Origin: Trissonchulus latispiculum
Taxonomy: Eukaryota > Nematoda > Enoplea > Enoplida > Ironidae
NCBI GenBank assembly: GCA_030248195.1
Contig: JASAND010027772.1
Location: forward strand, 1-64,000
DNA: 64,000 nt
Direction of reading: 5' to 3'
In this document: one piece after another, positions 1-10,829 of the stretch
Layout: each line of letters starts with the position of its first letter
Position numbering within the stretch: position 1 is the first letter of the stretch
Position numbers and translations under genes: made by a program
The notes under the pieces: model-generated
What the model saw: the letters and a program-made list of their open reading frames with translations, nothing else
Database searches by the model: none
Told to the model about the DNA's origin: nothing

Positions 1-676
1 GCCTTTAATTCGTGTCCAAATGCGTACTTCTATAGTTTGCAGGTTTTTCCAGCATCCTAATATTTTGGGAGGGACGGGGCCTGGTTGGCTCCCCCTGCGC
101 TTAAAATATGTGCTGAAGTAGCAGAAAATGACTGAAAATTTTGATACACTTGAAGTTTAGCCCTCGACTTACGTACTGGTTTTATGGCGCTTTGGCGTTC
201 TAAGGGAGGATGCAGAATCCTGGAGGAAGTAATTCGAGGGTGTGGGAATTTGTGGAGGACCTCCCTATCCTCCTCCTATAACACCATTATTTTTGTTTCG
301 ACACAGCGTTAAGTATAAGTCAATTTTGTAACTGTGTGGTATCTTCTCGGTTCTACAAATCTCTTTCTTAACTTGAAGTGTTGTTGAAATTAGCAGCGAT
401 GTTATGGTGGCGATGGTGTTTGTTGTGTGTTTGTGTTTGGGAGATGTGAGTTCGGATCATAGGAGTAGTGAGTAGTAGTGCTCATCCGAGTGGGCGTGGC
501 CGCTCACGAGGTGGCGGGACTTCCGGGTCTTGTAGGAGACGGTGGCCCTCATTCCGGCCTCTCTCCGTCGCCTCCTCCTCCTGCACACTCCGCCTCTGCT
601 GCTTCTTCTTAACCTTTGGTCCAACCTGCTGTGGTCACCTCTTTGATTGGAAGTGGGTCTCCTCCACTCCTCCTGG
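1..676. other. No supported gene; GC-rich stretch from about 440
   Basis: Positions 1-440 are AT-rich and show no repeat or open frame I can support. From about 440 the composition becomes clearly GC-rich, unlike most of the window, and stays so to about 960. One frame running from 470 reads a Pro/Ser-rich stretch to a stop at 610-612 and then continues open through 616 to beyond 900, so a coding exon interrupted by one stop is conceivable, but no start or acceptor can be assigned. It could equally be a CpG-rich promoter region for the candidate gene that follows. Confidence 0.3.
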
Positions 677-1431
677 ATGGCGTCGGTCGCTCTGACGAGG
701 AAGTGGAAAACCGCCAGGCTCAGGCCAGTCCCGACAGCATGGAAGATTCGCCTGGCGGTCAGACTAGTCGGCATGAAGGGGCCTCCTCAGCAGCGTGCTC
801 GAAAAGGGGAAGGCACCTGTCGGCCCAGCCTGGGAGGACCGTCCCGAAGGTCACAGGACCGTGGAGGAGTGGGGAGGGCCCCTCTTCCCAGTCCTCTCTC
901 CAACGGATCTGCCCTTGGGCCTTCCGCCTCTGCCTGTGCTCCCGTCCAGACCAGTTCAGGTACGTTACATTCTTCTATTATTTCTTCATCATTGGGTTGT
1001 CTTGTGTTCTCGCTCAATTGAGTCGGGCAGAATATTCATTGTTTTAGAGGCGCGACCTGGGGACGTTTCTTTCGTAGAACTCCCTCTTGTTGTCCAACCC
1101 TAGACTGCACCAAAAGAATAGCTGCGGGGAATAGCAGAAACCTAACTGCGGGTTTCCCATTCAAATATCGACTTTAGACTTTTGCTATTCCGTAGCTATT
1201 CCTAAACTTAGTTTGTGCAGTCAAGGATAAGTGATGGAAATCTATTTTCTGAGTAGCTTTGGACTGCAGTTATAGACTGTATGACCTTCGGGACTGCTTC
1301 TCTCCGCAGCCCATCAACCTTCTGTGTTAAGACCTCATGTTACTGATGATTTGAGGTGGCAGAAGACAGCGACCGGAAACCGTGCCGTGTCTGATTTGGC
1401 AATAAGTTCCCAGGAACATGTTATGCTCTGA
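677..1431 (+). CDS. Candidate two-exon gene, basic and Ser/Pro-rich product, function unknown
   Basis: Two exons can be joined: 677-959 (ATG at 677, ending at a good donor, CAG followed by GTACGT) and 1310-1431 (after the acceptor TTCTCTCCGCAG, ending at TGA 1429-1431). The lengths, 283 and 122 nt, add up to 135 codons exactly, and of the three frames leaving exon 1 only this one stays open for long in exon 2. The 134-residue product is basic at its N-terminus and Ser/Pro-rich in the middle, with no motif I recognise. A second frame in the same exon, with an ATG at 739, also looks protein-like, so the frame is not certain. The intron (960-1309) contains a small inverted-repeat element. What I see is splice-site and frame consistency only. 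Confidence 0.3.
1103..1222. repeat. Small inverted-repeat element, GACTGCAC termini
   Basis: A 120-bp segment begins GACTGCACCA and ends TTGTGCAGTC, with AATAGC / GCTATT repeats just inside each end. It resembles in miniature the element at 4324-5047, whose right end reads, on the opposite strand, GTGGACTGCACCACTCAGG. Probably a MITE of the same family. Confidence 0.45.
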
Positions 1432-1746
1432 TTAACAGAGAGTATGCCTAGTCATTATGTATTCGTGGTAACACTAATCAGGACCTGTAACACCAAAATT
1501 TCAAAATTTTAAGTTAATTTATAAGTTTTTAAGCTTGCCTGAAGAAGTTTTGTAGTTCTCATGAAAAATTGTCTTTCGTTAATATTTGTATTACCAAGAG
1601 ACTACGACCAAAAATGTGTTTCAAAACCAACTGCACAAAGGAACGCCACCACCGTAAGGGGGATGTTCACTTTGGTCCAAAATCGATAATCACGGATTTC
1701 CTTTTTACACACAATCAGGGGTTTCCCCGTTTTTTCCACACACAAC
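1432..1746. other. No gene seen
   Basis: AT-rich sequence between the candidate gene and the first palindromic element. No open frame with supporting splice sites and no repeat was recognised. Confidence 0.4.
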
Positions 1747-2087
1747 CAAGTGTACATTGTATATAGAGTGTGACAGCTGGCAGCTTCTCTGTTATAAGCT
1801 GCAGGTACATGCTCTGTTCGCTAACGGCTGACCCCCCCCTCATAAATGTGTATGCTCACTTCAAAAGAAATTCCAACGCAATCTCTGCTTTCCAAAGCTT
1901 TACAGACACAAATTAGACGCACGCAGGCGTTGTGTTTTCGAGCTTCAGCACGTAAAGATACGGCGAGTGAGCGTGCTGAAGCGTGTACTGGGTATACATT
2001 TGTGGTGGGTCAGCCGTTAACGGGCAGAGCATGTTCCTGCAGCTGATAACAGAGAAGCTGCCAGCTGTCACACTCTATGTACTCATG
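1747..2087. mobile_element. Nested-palindrome element, 7-bp TSD (copy 1)
   Basis: A 341-bp element with a diverged left end (CAAGTGTAC) and right end (GTACTCATG), flanked by an exact 7-bp duplication ACACAAC at 1740-1746 and 2088-2094. Both ends carry the family's sub-terminal hairpin, here with GTGACAGCTGG in the stem, then GCTAACGGCTGACC followed by a C run on the left and its complement on the right. The centre is a second inverted repeat. There is no coding capacity, so this is a non-autonomous DNA transposon whose mobility machinery must lie elsewhere. Confidence 0.8.
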
Positions 2088-2934
2088 ACACAACGTAGGA
2101 CCATGTCCTCAAAAACTAAGCAATAATATCAAAGTCTAACATCAAACTGAGTTAAATCAGACAGTTATTCGATTTCAAATCTGGAAAAGGGAAATTTCCG
2201 ATTCCTCAAATTAAACTATTTTTAATTTAATTCTACCAAGTTCGTTCATAGGCAGCGCAACAAAGACATGCCAGCCAACCGTTCGCGATCAAGACAGCAG
2301 CGATTGCACTGTTACTTTTACTTTTATTTTTAGGGCAAGGAGGAAACGAAGCAGGAGGTGCTGGAGCCTACAACGTCACTGCCACAAAAAGGAGACTTAA
2401 GAGGTATGATTTCCAATGCTATTCTGCACTTGCCTGCAGAATTTTAGACGACTGCAAGTTATCTGCAGTTATATAGTTGTTGGCTGTGCTGTACTTCTGC
2501 ACTCTACTGCAGCGCAACCATAAAATAATATCGTAATAAGTATACAAAACTTATCTATAATAGTTAGTTTGTCATGTCCTGAACTATCTGTATGTCGAAT
2601 TTCAAATACCAGTGACGAATGAATTTGATATTTGATATTTGATTTCCACTGAAGGAGCGAAAGTCAAAAATCAAAGTGTTGATTTTTATTGTTTTTCTGT
2701 TTTTCTGAAACATCAAATGATCACGGGGTACACTGACACGTATATATAAGTGGGTGTATTATATGCACTTGGGTAAACACATACAATGCTGACCCAGACA
2801 TTTCGCCAGACCAACTAATCATCGATTTTTACTGGTTCTGCCTTTGTGGCAGTCACGCAGGAAACAACCGCTTGATTTTTGATTTTTGTTTTTGATTTTT
2901 TGAAAATATCAGACGGACAAATGATCCACGGACA
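2088..2934. other. No supported gene
   Basis: AT-rich sequence. A 70-nt open segment at 2334-2403 has acceptor- and donor-like borders but can be read in two frames and has no partner exon. From about 2600 to 2900 there are scattered TTTGATTTTT-like words, which look like decayed repeat sequence. Confidence 0.3.
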
Positions 2935-3776
2935 CACCTCATCAAGACTGGATTCGCCAAAGTCAACTCTGACAGCTGCGTTTACATCAAAACAGTGGGA
3001 GACAACGTCGTCTTCATTGCTCTCTACGTTGATAAACTTTTAATCGTGACAAAAGATCAAGCTTTGATGAACGAGACAAAGAAACTACTAACAACCGTTT
3101 TAAAGTGAAAGATCTGGGGAACCTCCATTACTACCTGGGAAACGAAATATCCTATGATAAAGATAAAAGAACGATGAAACTGAATCAGCATCGCTATTTG
3201 AAGAAACTTTTAGAAAGAAGTGGTACGCTTGACTGCAAACCAGTAGCAGTTCCCATGGATCCAGGATCAAAGCTCCAGAAACTCGACACGTCTGAAAAAG
3301 GCTTGGATGAGAGTCAAAAGAGTGAGTATCAGGCCACCCCCCCCCTCCGCAAATGTGACCTATCATTCGTCAATTGAAAAATGATAGGTCTGTTTTGCGG
3401 GGGGGGGGGGGGGTTGAATGATAGGTCACATTTGCGGGGGGGGGTTCCTTCCTATTGGAAAAAGTGAGCATACGCAGTTGCGCACTAGGTACTCATTTGC
3501 GGGGGGTCCACTAGGTACGCAATTGCGGGGGGGGATGGCTCAGAGCATGGCTCAGCTGCTTATAACATAGAGTGTGACGCTTGTCACACTCTTATGTATT
3601 ATGTACTCTTGGTCAAGGGTATTCTCAACTATGGCATTGTCTACAAAGCGCACAAGACCGGGATGGAACTGTCTGAGTTTTGTGACTCCGACTGGGCCGG
3701 GGATGTGAATGACAGGAGGTCTACGACTGGCTATGTCTTCAAATTGGCGACGAGTCCTATCAGCTGGATCAGGTAG
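2935..3776 (+). pseudogene. Broken Ty1/Copia-type retrotransposon (RT and RNase H pieces)
   Basis: From about 2935 the frame reads a Copia reverse transcriptase region, CVYIKTVGDNVVFIALYVDK. A one-base frameshift near 3100 then leads into the conserved VKDLGNLHYYLGNEIS segment, which runs to about 3337. The usual YVDD catalytic signature reads YVDK, so the second aspartate is lost. After an inserted palindromic fragment, RNase H-like sequence resumes at about 3612 and includes CDSDWAGD and RRSTTGYVF, ending near 3776 where another repeat interrupts it. Some residues between the two pieces are missing, and no LTR, gag or integrase is seen. It is an old, truncated and multiply interrupted copy. 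Confidence 0.8.
3338..3611. repeat. Fragment of a palindromic element inside the Copia remnant
   Basis: The right part of the CAAGAGTAC family is recognisable: the sub-terminal hairpin GAGTGTGACGCTTGTCACACTC and the terminus TATTATGTACTCTTG ending at 3611. To the left are C and G runs and a local inverted repeat (AAATGTGACCTATCATTC against its complement). The normal left terminus is missing, so no target duplication can be defined. Confidence 0.55.
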
Positions 3777-4284
3777 TTTTCGAAAACATCGATTTCAGAT
3801 TTTGAAAAACGATATAAATCACATGAAAGCTGACACGTAAGCGGCCCTGGAAATCCAACTAAAAAATTTTTCCATTGAGTGAGTCGCGAGTAATAGGCAG
3901 TCAAAATTGGAAAAGCGACAAGGATCAAAGGGTTTGAAAATCGAAAACATTGAATAACCAATAACCAACCAACCACAGCAATTCTTGACGAAATTAGCTT
4001 ATATTTGGGATACAATATGTTTGAGCTAATGTACACATGTGCTACACAACATGTGCTAATTGTCCACGAAACGGCTAGTTCCTGGCATCTACTGATCTTT
4101 CAAAACTTAAAGAATCGACTTCTTTTGACGAATTTTAATTTTTTCATATTTGTTTTCAACCAAAAGAAAGTTGAAGCCATGACGGTTCAGAAAACATATA
4201 CATCGCTGCAGCAAACATGTACCTGTAATTCAGTATAAACAAAACAATTTCGCTCCCTACATTTTTTGGGCAGACTTTAGTGAG
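3777..4284. repeat. Truncated right half of the AGTCTGACC fold-back family
   Basis: This stretch matches the right arm of the complete fold-back element at 48754-50095, including GTGAGTCGCGAGTAATA, ACCAAAAGAAAGTTG and the terminal words CGCTCCCTACATTTTTTGG and CAGACTTTAG. Only one arm is present. Its left edge cuts the Copia RNase H reading frame, so it arrived after that element or by rearrangement. Confidence 0.65.
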
Positions 4285-4323
4285 ATAAATTCGCGGCTCT
4301 AAAGAGAATCTTTGAGTTAAACG

Positions 4324-5047
4324 GTGGACTTCACCAACTATTCTCGAGGTTAGCCTATGTCGGAGCTAACTCGGAGTTAACTATTCTCGACCCAGTCCCC
4401 AGCTATTCGTAAGGTGCTATCCTCCAGCACCACTCGAGTTTAGCTCAAGAATAACTAACCTCGAGGTTAGCTCGAGTACAATTTTATTCTCGAACTTTAT
4501 TAAATTAAAAAATCAAATTTCACGCATTCATTCATAAATTAATCTTTAGCTATTCTCGTGTTTAAATTTATGGATGAAAGTAAGTCGAGAATAGTACAGT
4601 GTAGTCCAGTCTTTTGAAATTATAAGCGTTGAGGTTATAAACGTCATAATGGACAGGAACCAACAACGATATCAACGATTATTTATAAATGACAGCATAA
4701 CGGTAATGGCGATTTGCTGCAGATAAGTTAATGTGTCCAAAAGAAAAATATTTTATGAATTGGAGGGTGTAAAACTGCTAGTTTACCTTTAACACACAAT
4801 CTTTACATAATATAATGATCTTTTACCGGAAGTGAAATTGTTAAAGCAGTGAAAATTCTCTAAAAATGTCATTCTCGAGCTAAACCTGGTCAAGATGAGG
4901 AATAGCTTGAGAATAAATTTCTGCAATTTTATGCTCGATGTTAGCTTATTCCCGAGCGGTGCCGAGGCTTAACTCGAGTATAACAGTTTACACTCCAGGT
5001 ATACTCGAGCTCTTAAACTTAAGCTATTCCTGAGTGGTGCAGTCCAC
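4324..5047. mobile_element. Inverted-repeat element with CTCGAG-rich arms
   Basis: Left end GTGGACTTCACCA, right end TGGTGCAGTCCAC (complementary but for one base). The interior is full of related words, such as CTATTCTCGA, GGTTAGCTCGAG and TTAACTCGAG, in both orientations, giving many alternative hairpins. No convincing target-site duplication and no coding capacity. It shares end motifs with the smaller element at 1103-1222. Probably a MITE. Confidence 0.5.
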
Positions 5048-6167
5048 AGTAAATCTCATTGAATCCCGTAATTGCAAAAATCTCCTTCACTAGCTGTAAT
5101 CTGATTACAAATTCCGATTCCACCCTTAGAAATACTTTTTATAGCCTTCTGGTGCCATTTTTAAAGTTAGTCTCAGCTAATCTTTCCAAATCTCCAAATC
5201 TCGGTATCTCAACCTCAACAGTAGTAGAGGGTTTCAGCACCACAAGTTACGAGGGCGGTTGCACCACAGTACGACATGCACCATAGGGCCAACTCCTCCA
5301 AATGTGAGTCCAAATGCAATCTATGTACTGCTCACAAGCAATGTTACAAATGCTATGCTAGCATATTCATACGTGATTTGCAATTCTGACGATACTGTGA
5401 AAGCCAAAAGGCCAGCTTTAGTTGTCTTGTCTTTTGGTTCAGCGTGCTCCGAAGGGAACCAATTAATTATAAAGAACTTTCTGAATACTTTCGGACGCGC
5501 TGTTTTCAAAATTACCATTTTTAGTCGCTATTAACAAGAAATCAGAATGTTTACGACCATTTGACGGAGGCCAAATTTGCTGTGGGCCCATCTTACAACA
5601 ATCTTGGCGGCTTTTTTTCAGTTTACTAAAACAGGTTGAAAAAATCATCCAAATAATTCAAAACGATTCGGCACTTTTCTCTAAAAGGTAAAGACCGTCG
5701 AATCTTTCCGTTCAGTTATACATGTAACATAAATGTATTACGATACTTCGATAGTTTATCTCTCATAGTATTGTGAGCATAGTAGGTAGTAATCAGCTTT
5801 TCGGCAGTAATTCTTAGAAAGCTAATTCTTTTAAATTTTCTTAAAAACGAAAGTTCTTAGAGTTTTTGGCTTGTTCCTTGGAAGAAAACCATCCTGAGAT
5901 GACTATGTCAAGTGCTGCAGTCAAGTTGCTCCGACTTAGAACGGAAAGCTGGCTTATGTACACATTCTTCTACTACAGTTTATTTGAACACTCCCTCTTA
6001 GTTAAATTTGCTGAAAGATGTAACTAAAAGCTCAATGCAAAATTGGCCAATTATAAGCTGAAATTACAGAACTAATCGGTAATCAACCAAGGACATGCAT
6101 TTTTGTTCACTAACTGAATATGAAAGCTTTCTCCTAGCATTGTTGAAATATCTAGAATGGTTCTTTA
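5048..6167. other. No supported gene
   Basis: AT-rich sequence with only short chance frames. A stretch near 5059-5290 is open for about 75 codons, but no codon bias, domain or splice pattern supports it. No repeat was recognised. Confidence 0.35.
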
Positions 6168-7169
6168 GGTGCTGGTTCGGGTATTTGCAGCAAATTTTGA
6201 AAGACTGTAATTTGCTCAATTTTTGGAGTTCAACAATAATTTTTATATCATTTTAAAGCTTAGAATGTGCTTGTTACAACTAGGTACAGTATAACTGTCT
6301 CATTTCAACTCTTTGGCTTGAATAATATAATAGTTGAACAACGACTTGATATAACATGAAAACAATTTTTGAACATGGATTTCTCGAAGTATGGGAAAAC
6401 TCACGAAAAGCGACCAGTTCAGGCTTCAAAAGAAACGTCTTCCCGAGGGCTATTTTTTCTGAAATTGTTTAACGAGTAAAGAAGCTCAAGATTTTGAGAA
6501 AAACGTAAATTTGGTCCGATTTTCGTCAAAATTTTCAAGTTTGGACGCTTATTTCTCTCGAACTGAAAGTCAAAATGCAAAACCATGAAAAATAGCCCTC
6601 GGCAATTGTCTCAAAAATACATGTGCAAACACGTTTTTTAATTGATTGCATGAGTTGAGAGAAATCCGTGTTCAAAACAATCTAGTTGCGATTTTCAAAA
6701 TTTCACATTTTTGCTGCTGTGCGCCGGCAGAGATACTGCAGAGAGCTCTCCTTTGGGCGTAAGATGTCCTTTAGGACCCCAAATATGGACAATACTTGAC
6801 CGACGGACCAGAGCTGTTGAAGCTGTCGAAATCTTGCAATATTTGATTTTTCGAAAAATGGCCGGTTTTGGACCTCGAAAATCAATTTTCGTTGTTATCT
6901 CTTAAACCTCAAGGAATCGAAGAAAACTCTCTAGAGTAAAGTTGTAGGTCTTGGTGAGAGGATTCGAATGACAATAAGTTCATCCATGTAGGGTGGTCAC
7001 AGTGCAAGTTATGGCGGAATAAATCTAATTTCTCCAAAACTCACATTTTCAAGCCGCGACTTTTCTAACATGTTTTTTGGGTAAATAATGTAATTGTAGC
7101 AAATTTGAATAAATTTCAACGACAATTGCGCTTTTAAAGCCCAAAAATACACGAACCCGAACCAGCACC
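6168..7169. mobile_element. 1-kb inverted-repeat element, GGTGCTGGTTCGGGT termini
   Basis: The left end GGTGCTGGTTCGGGTATTTG is matched by the complement ACCCGAACCAGCACC at the right. TTA flanks both sides (6165-6167 and 7170-7172), consistent with a 3-bp TTA duplication of the PIF/Harbinger type, although 3 bp could be chance. Inside, GGATTTCTC and GAGAAATCC mark a second inverted pair and the phrase GAGGGCTATTTTT recurs. No transposase is encoded. Confidence 0.55.
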
Positions 7170-7517
7170 TTAAACACAATCACTTTTATGGTGTTTATGA
7201 TGTTCAAGTTTCCTAAATAATACAAGAATAAGAACAAAATTTTTCCATTGACTTCCGCGGAATTATGGGAAGCTATCTCTTATTTTTGCACTTATGTACA
7301 CACCTGGAGCTTAAGTATTGAATAGAAGAGATGCTTACAGCGTGACTGAAAACCACCAAAAGTTACTAGGCAACCGGTATTAACTAAACAATGTGAAGAC
7401 TGGAACAATCTAGTTGCATGACTTTGTTGGACAAAGTGTGTATTTAGTCTTTTGGCTGGTTAGCTTCTGCCTTTTACGTTACAGGAAAACCAAAATTTGC
7501 ATGTTAAACCAAAGGGA

Positions 7518-8117
7518 ATGGATTCGTATTATCAACCTAGGGACAAATATGGTAGTAACTTTTCGGCACGGACCATTATCATTATGCCGTGGCGAATTCG
7601 AAAGGTATTTATTGGGCTGCTTTTCGTGGCGCTAATGCTGTCGATAAGCTTAGTTGTATTCGGTATATATCATGTTGAAGCAGAGCTGCCCTACTACGAG
7701 TGGACAAATGGGATATATGTCAGCACATTGGCCATCCTAGCCACAATGGTAGGACTCTACATTAATCGCGACAAAGCCAGACGAAAAACCTACATCTTTT
7801 ATTTGATGTTCGCTATTTTAATTGTGCTTGGTCTCTGCGTACTATTTGGAGCCATAAGCTATCAAGTGTACAATGATATAACGCTTAGAGCAAGCCGGGA
7901 CGACATTAGCCTGCCTGCTAATTGCAGTGCAAGCAAATTCTGCGAAATCGCTAAGAATGAAATAGACGAAACTAATCGCAGAATCGCTGCAATGGAAATA
8001 TTTTTTGCTGTGGTTCTTGGAGTGACAGCATTAACTTTTGTGGGCACGATCATGTTAACAATTGCCGCTCTTTGCCAACATTGTGGAATTACTCATAAAA
8101 AGATTGGGAGCTCCTGA
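7518..8117 (+). CDS. Four-transmembrane membrane protein, family unassigned
   Basis: A single 200-codon frame (199 residues) on one exon. Four hydrophobic segments are clear, at about residues 30-51, 65-83, 93-115 and 158-187. A basic cluster (RDKARRK) lies between helices 2 and 3, and a polar loop of about 40 residues with NCSASKFC, including one N-glycosylation sequon and two cysteines, lies between helices 3 and 4. The topology suggests a tetraspan-like protein (MS4A, MARVEL, claudin or TMEM type), but the tetraspanin CCG motif and the claudin signature are absent, so no family name is justified. A splice acceptor (CCTTTTACGTTACAG) ends at 7484, 33 nt before the ATG, and the frame is open back to it, so this may be a trans-spliced start or an internal exon of a longer gene. 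An out-of-frame ATG lies at 7501. The gene converges on the small gene at 9114-9467. Confidence 0.7.
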   Translation: MDSYYQPRDKYGSNFSARTIIIMPWRIRKVFIGLLFVALMLSISLVVFGIYHVEAELPYYEWTNGIYVSTLAILATMVGLYINRDKARRKTYIFYLMFAILIVLGLCVLFGAISYQVYNDITLRASRDDISLPANCSASKFCEIAKNEIDETNRRIAAMEIFFAVVLGVTALTFVGTIMLTIAALCQHCGITHKKIGSS

Positions 8118-9113
8118 AAAGTAATTGAACAATAATGCCATAAATATGCAAGTGATAATGTATCATAGATCTAACTTTTGTTCCACATCCTGATATGCAG
8201 TCTGTATTTGCCGCTTGTGTGTCCATCAATGCGTTTGAACTTACTGCAAGATTTTGGAGAAAAATGTTAATTTCATAAATAATATAAACACATGAAACTG
8301 ACGAGTTAGCTTAGCTTTGCTTGGCTAACTACAAAATTAGTTTTGGTACTAAAGGCTAAGCATATGTAGAAGACAACTTTTTAGGTAAGAGGAATAGGGT
8401 TTACCGTTTTGTTAAGATTTTTTACAAACAGCAGGGAAGAAACCGACTTTTTTACGAAACTGAGCTAAGGCTTATTATGTATGCGGTGTCTATTCGGCCT
8501 AGGCCTGCTCTTTCCAAATTAATCCCTCTCATCACTTAAACGCCATGTGGAAACAAATTAAGAGGAAATATGAATACGAAATAAATTTTAACAGCTGACT
8601 TGCTTGTATTCTCTGGATTGATGTGTGTTTGCTTAGAAACATGGAACAGCTGCACGACTAGATGTCTCGATTTAATTACGTTACCTGATAAGAGATTTGG
8701 TAGTAGTACTGGATTAACCACCAGAATTAGGTAGTCGTACCTTACCCGGTGCCAGAAAGCCTGCAGCTTATCACACTAATATATTTCCGATTTACAGATC
8801 AACAGATCACACCACAACAAAAACCACACCAAATTAGTTAAAAATTATCAAGGGGTTAGCAGAAGACTATCAAATTCTGTTCAAATATCAAAGTCTGTTC
8901 CCATTAAAACACTGTACTATTCTTAGACTTATTTGGTGCAGTTCACGGTTAAAGTATCTATCAGCATTACTGAACAATAAAAAACAAAGTGCTATGAAAT
9001 GACAGATAGAGACCCGGGAAAACAAGTCCTGATCAGCATCAACAATTCGACATTCATTTAAAACATGGCTACCCATCAATGAATTATGTTCAGAACAGAT
9101 GTCTCAGTTTATG
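8118..9113. other. Intergenic region between convergent genes
   Basis: AT-rich spacer holding the 3' flanks of the four-helix gene (+) and the small secreted gene (-). TTAGCTTAGCTTTGCTTGGCTAA near 8307 is a short inverted repeat. No other gene or element was recognised. Confidence 0.4.
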
Positions 9114-9467
9114 TTAGTACCAACTCAGTCCCATAATCAGCAAAATTAGTCCAACGATAATAGAAATCAGCGGTTTCTGTGATATCCCAGAGCAGTAGGC
9201 TTCCGTCTCACCAAGCCGTTGGGCAAACTGTCGTCTTGCCGTATCCCAGGCTTCGTTTCCACCGGGACAACCGCGAACACAGCGCTCAAAATTTCCCAAA
9301 CGAGAATTGAAGAAATTGCATGCCCCTTTCCGATCGCCCGGGCTGAAATCAACATTTCGAACGATTTCCTGAATGCAACCATTAACGCATTGATTAGTTC
9401 GATCGAATAGTGACTGGCCTTCAGCAGCGACGAGACCAGTAAACAGTAGTAATCCAAGCAATAGCAT
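9114..9467 (-). CDS. Small secreted six-cysteine protein, possibly GPI-anchored
   Basis: 117 residues. The N-terminus MLLLGLLLFTGLVAAEGQ is a typical signal peptide with cleavage likely near AEG. The mature part has six cysteines at residues 27, 31, 50, 63, 67 and 92, in the order CxxxC, C, CxxxC, C. Paired CxxxC motifs often staple helical hairpins. The last 18 residues (KPLISIIVGLILLIMGLSWY region) are hydrophobic and run to the stop, as in GPI-attachment signals or a short anchor. On the minus strand CTCACTTTCAG ends 13 nt before the ATG, a splice acceptor right at the start. The frame is open further upstream, but the signal peptide makes this Met the natural start. I do not recognise the family. 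It lies tail-to-tail with the four-helix gene. Confidence 0.65.
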   Translation of the reverse strand: MLLLGLLLFTGLVAAEGQSLFDRTNQCVNGCIQEIVRNVDFSPGDRKGACNFFNSRLGNFERCVRGCPGGNEAWDTARRQFAQRLGETEAYCSGISQKPLISIIVGLILLIMGLSWY

Positions 9468-9810
9468 ACTCCTTTTTTCCCTGAAAGTGAGAGCAAAACG
9501 CCATGTAAACAACACATTAAAGTGCAAATAAAGTGGTAAAATGAGGTAACTACGTAACCACCCGAAGGAATAGTGTGTTAAGATATGTGGGTGGAACAGT
9601 ATCAGCCTTATCAGAGTTGTAAAGGAAAGAAACAATTGTTTAGTGCGTTGTAGAAACTACAGAACTGTATCTCCAAATTAAATCTATTTAGCAGTACTAC
9701 TATGTACTGCTGATATGCTATTACGATATATTCAAGCAGATTCAAATCGCGATCCCTGCGGCATATTGAAAAGGCGTATCCAAACTGGCTGGTTAATAAA
9801 TTAAAAGTCG
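9468..9810. other. 5' flank of the small secreted gene
   Basis: Contains the acceptor at 9481-9482 (minus strand) and otherwise AT-rich sequence. No upstream exon or promoter could be assigned. Confidence 0.3.
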
Positions 9811-9817
9811 ATATTAT

Positions 9818-10829
9818 CAAGAGTACATTATACCAAGAGTACATAATAACTAAGAGTGTGACAAGCGTCAAGCTCTTAGTTATTAGGCTTGGGGACATCA
9901 TCTGACCCTCCCACAAATCAGACCCATCACTTCAAAGAAATTCGCACGCTATGCTTGTGTGCTGAAGCTCGCAACAGACGCACATTGAACCAACTGACTA
10001 GTTGCGTTTTCGAGCTTTAGAACGCAGGCATAGCGTGCGAATTTCTTTGAAGTGATGGGTCTAATTTGTGGGGGGGTCAGCCGTTATCGTGCAGATGATG
10101 TCCCCAAGCCTAATAACTAAGAGCTTGACGCTTGTCACACTCTTAGTTATTATGTACTCTTGATTATACATAAGAGTGTGACAGCAGGCAAGCTCTCTGT
10201 TATCAGCTGTAGGTACATGCTATGTTCGCTAACGGCTGACCCCCCCCACAAACGTGTATGTGCTCTTCAAAGAAATTCGCACGCTATCTTTACGTGTTAA
10301 TGTTCGAAGCAGACGCACATTGAACCAACTGACTAGTTGCGTTTTCGAGCTTTAGAACGCAGGCATAGCGTGCGAATTTCTTTGAAGTGATGGGTCTAAT
10401 TTGTGGGGGTGTCAGCCGTTATCGTGCAGATGATGTCCCCAAGCCTAATAACTAAGAGCTTGACGCTTGTCCCTCTTATTATTATGTACTCTTGATTAAA
10501 CATAAGTGTGTGAAAGCAGGCAAGCTCTCTGTTATCAGCTGTAGGTACATGCTATGTTCGCTAACGGCTGACCCCCCCCCCCACAAACGTGTATATGCTC
10601 TTCAAAGAAATTCGCACGCTATCTTTACGTGTTAATGTTCGAAGCAGACGCACATTGAACCAACTGAGTAGTTGTGTTTTCGAGCTTTAACAATTAAAGA
10701 TAGCGTGCGAATTTCTTTGAAGAGCACACACATTTGTGGGGGGTCATCCGTTAGCGAACATAGCATGTACCTACAGCTGATAACAGAGAGCTTGCCTGCT
10801 GTCACACTCTTATATATTATGTACTCTTG
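9818..10829. mobile_element. Nested-palindrome element (outer copy), interrupted and partly duplicated
   Basis: The outer element starts CAAGAGTAC at 9818 and ends GTACTCTTG at 10829, flanked by an exact 7-bp duplication ATATTAT (9811-9817 and 10830-10836). Nine bases into it another copy (9834-10162) has inserted, duplicating ATTATAC. The outer left arm resumes at 10170 (ATAAGAGTGTGACAGCAGG). A tandem duplication of about 332 bp follows, seen as ATTATAC at 10163 and ATTAAAC at 10495 with matching downstream sequence, so the complex holds two outer left arms and two inner right arms. Poly-C runs on the left arms face poly-G on the right arms. Confidence 0.85.
9834..10162. mobile_element. Nested-palindrome element (inner copy), 7-bp TSD
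   Basis: A complete 329-bp copy with termini CAAGAGTAC and GTACTCTTG and duplication ATTATAC at 9827-9833 and 10163-10169. Each end folds on itself (AATAACTAAGAG against CTCTTAGTTATT), and the centre pairs GAAATTCGCACGCTATG with its complement. It carries no open frame. Confidence 0.85.

Noticed and set aside
2334..2403. Possible 70-nt internal exon (TTTATTTTTAG ... AAGAG, GTATGA)
   Set aside because: Open in two frames, has no partner exon that fits in phase, and is too short to judge.
7518..8117. Assignment of the four-helix protein to the tetraspanin family
   Set aside because: No CCG motif or large cysteine-rich loop; only the number of helices agrees.
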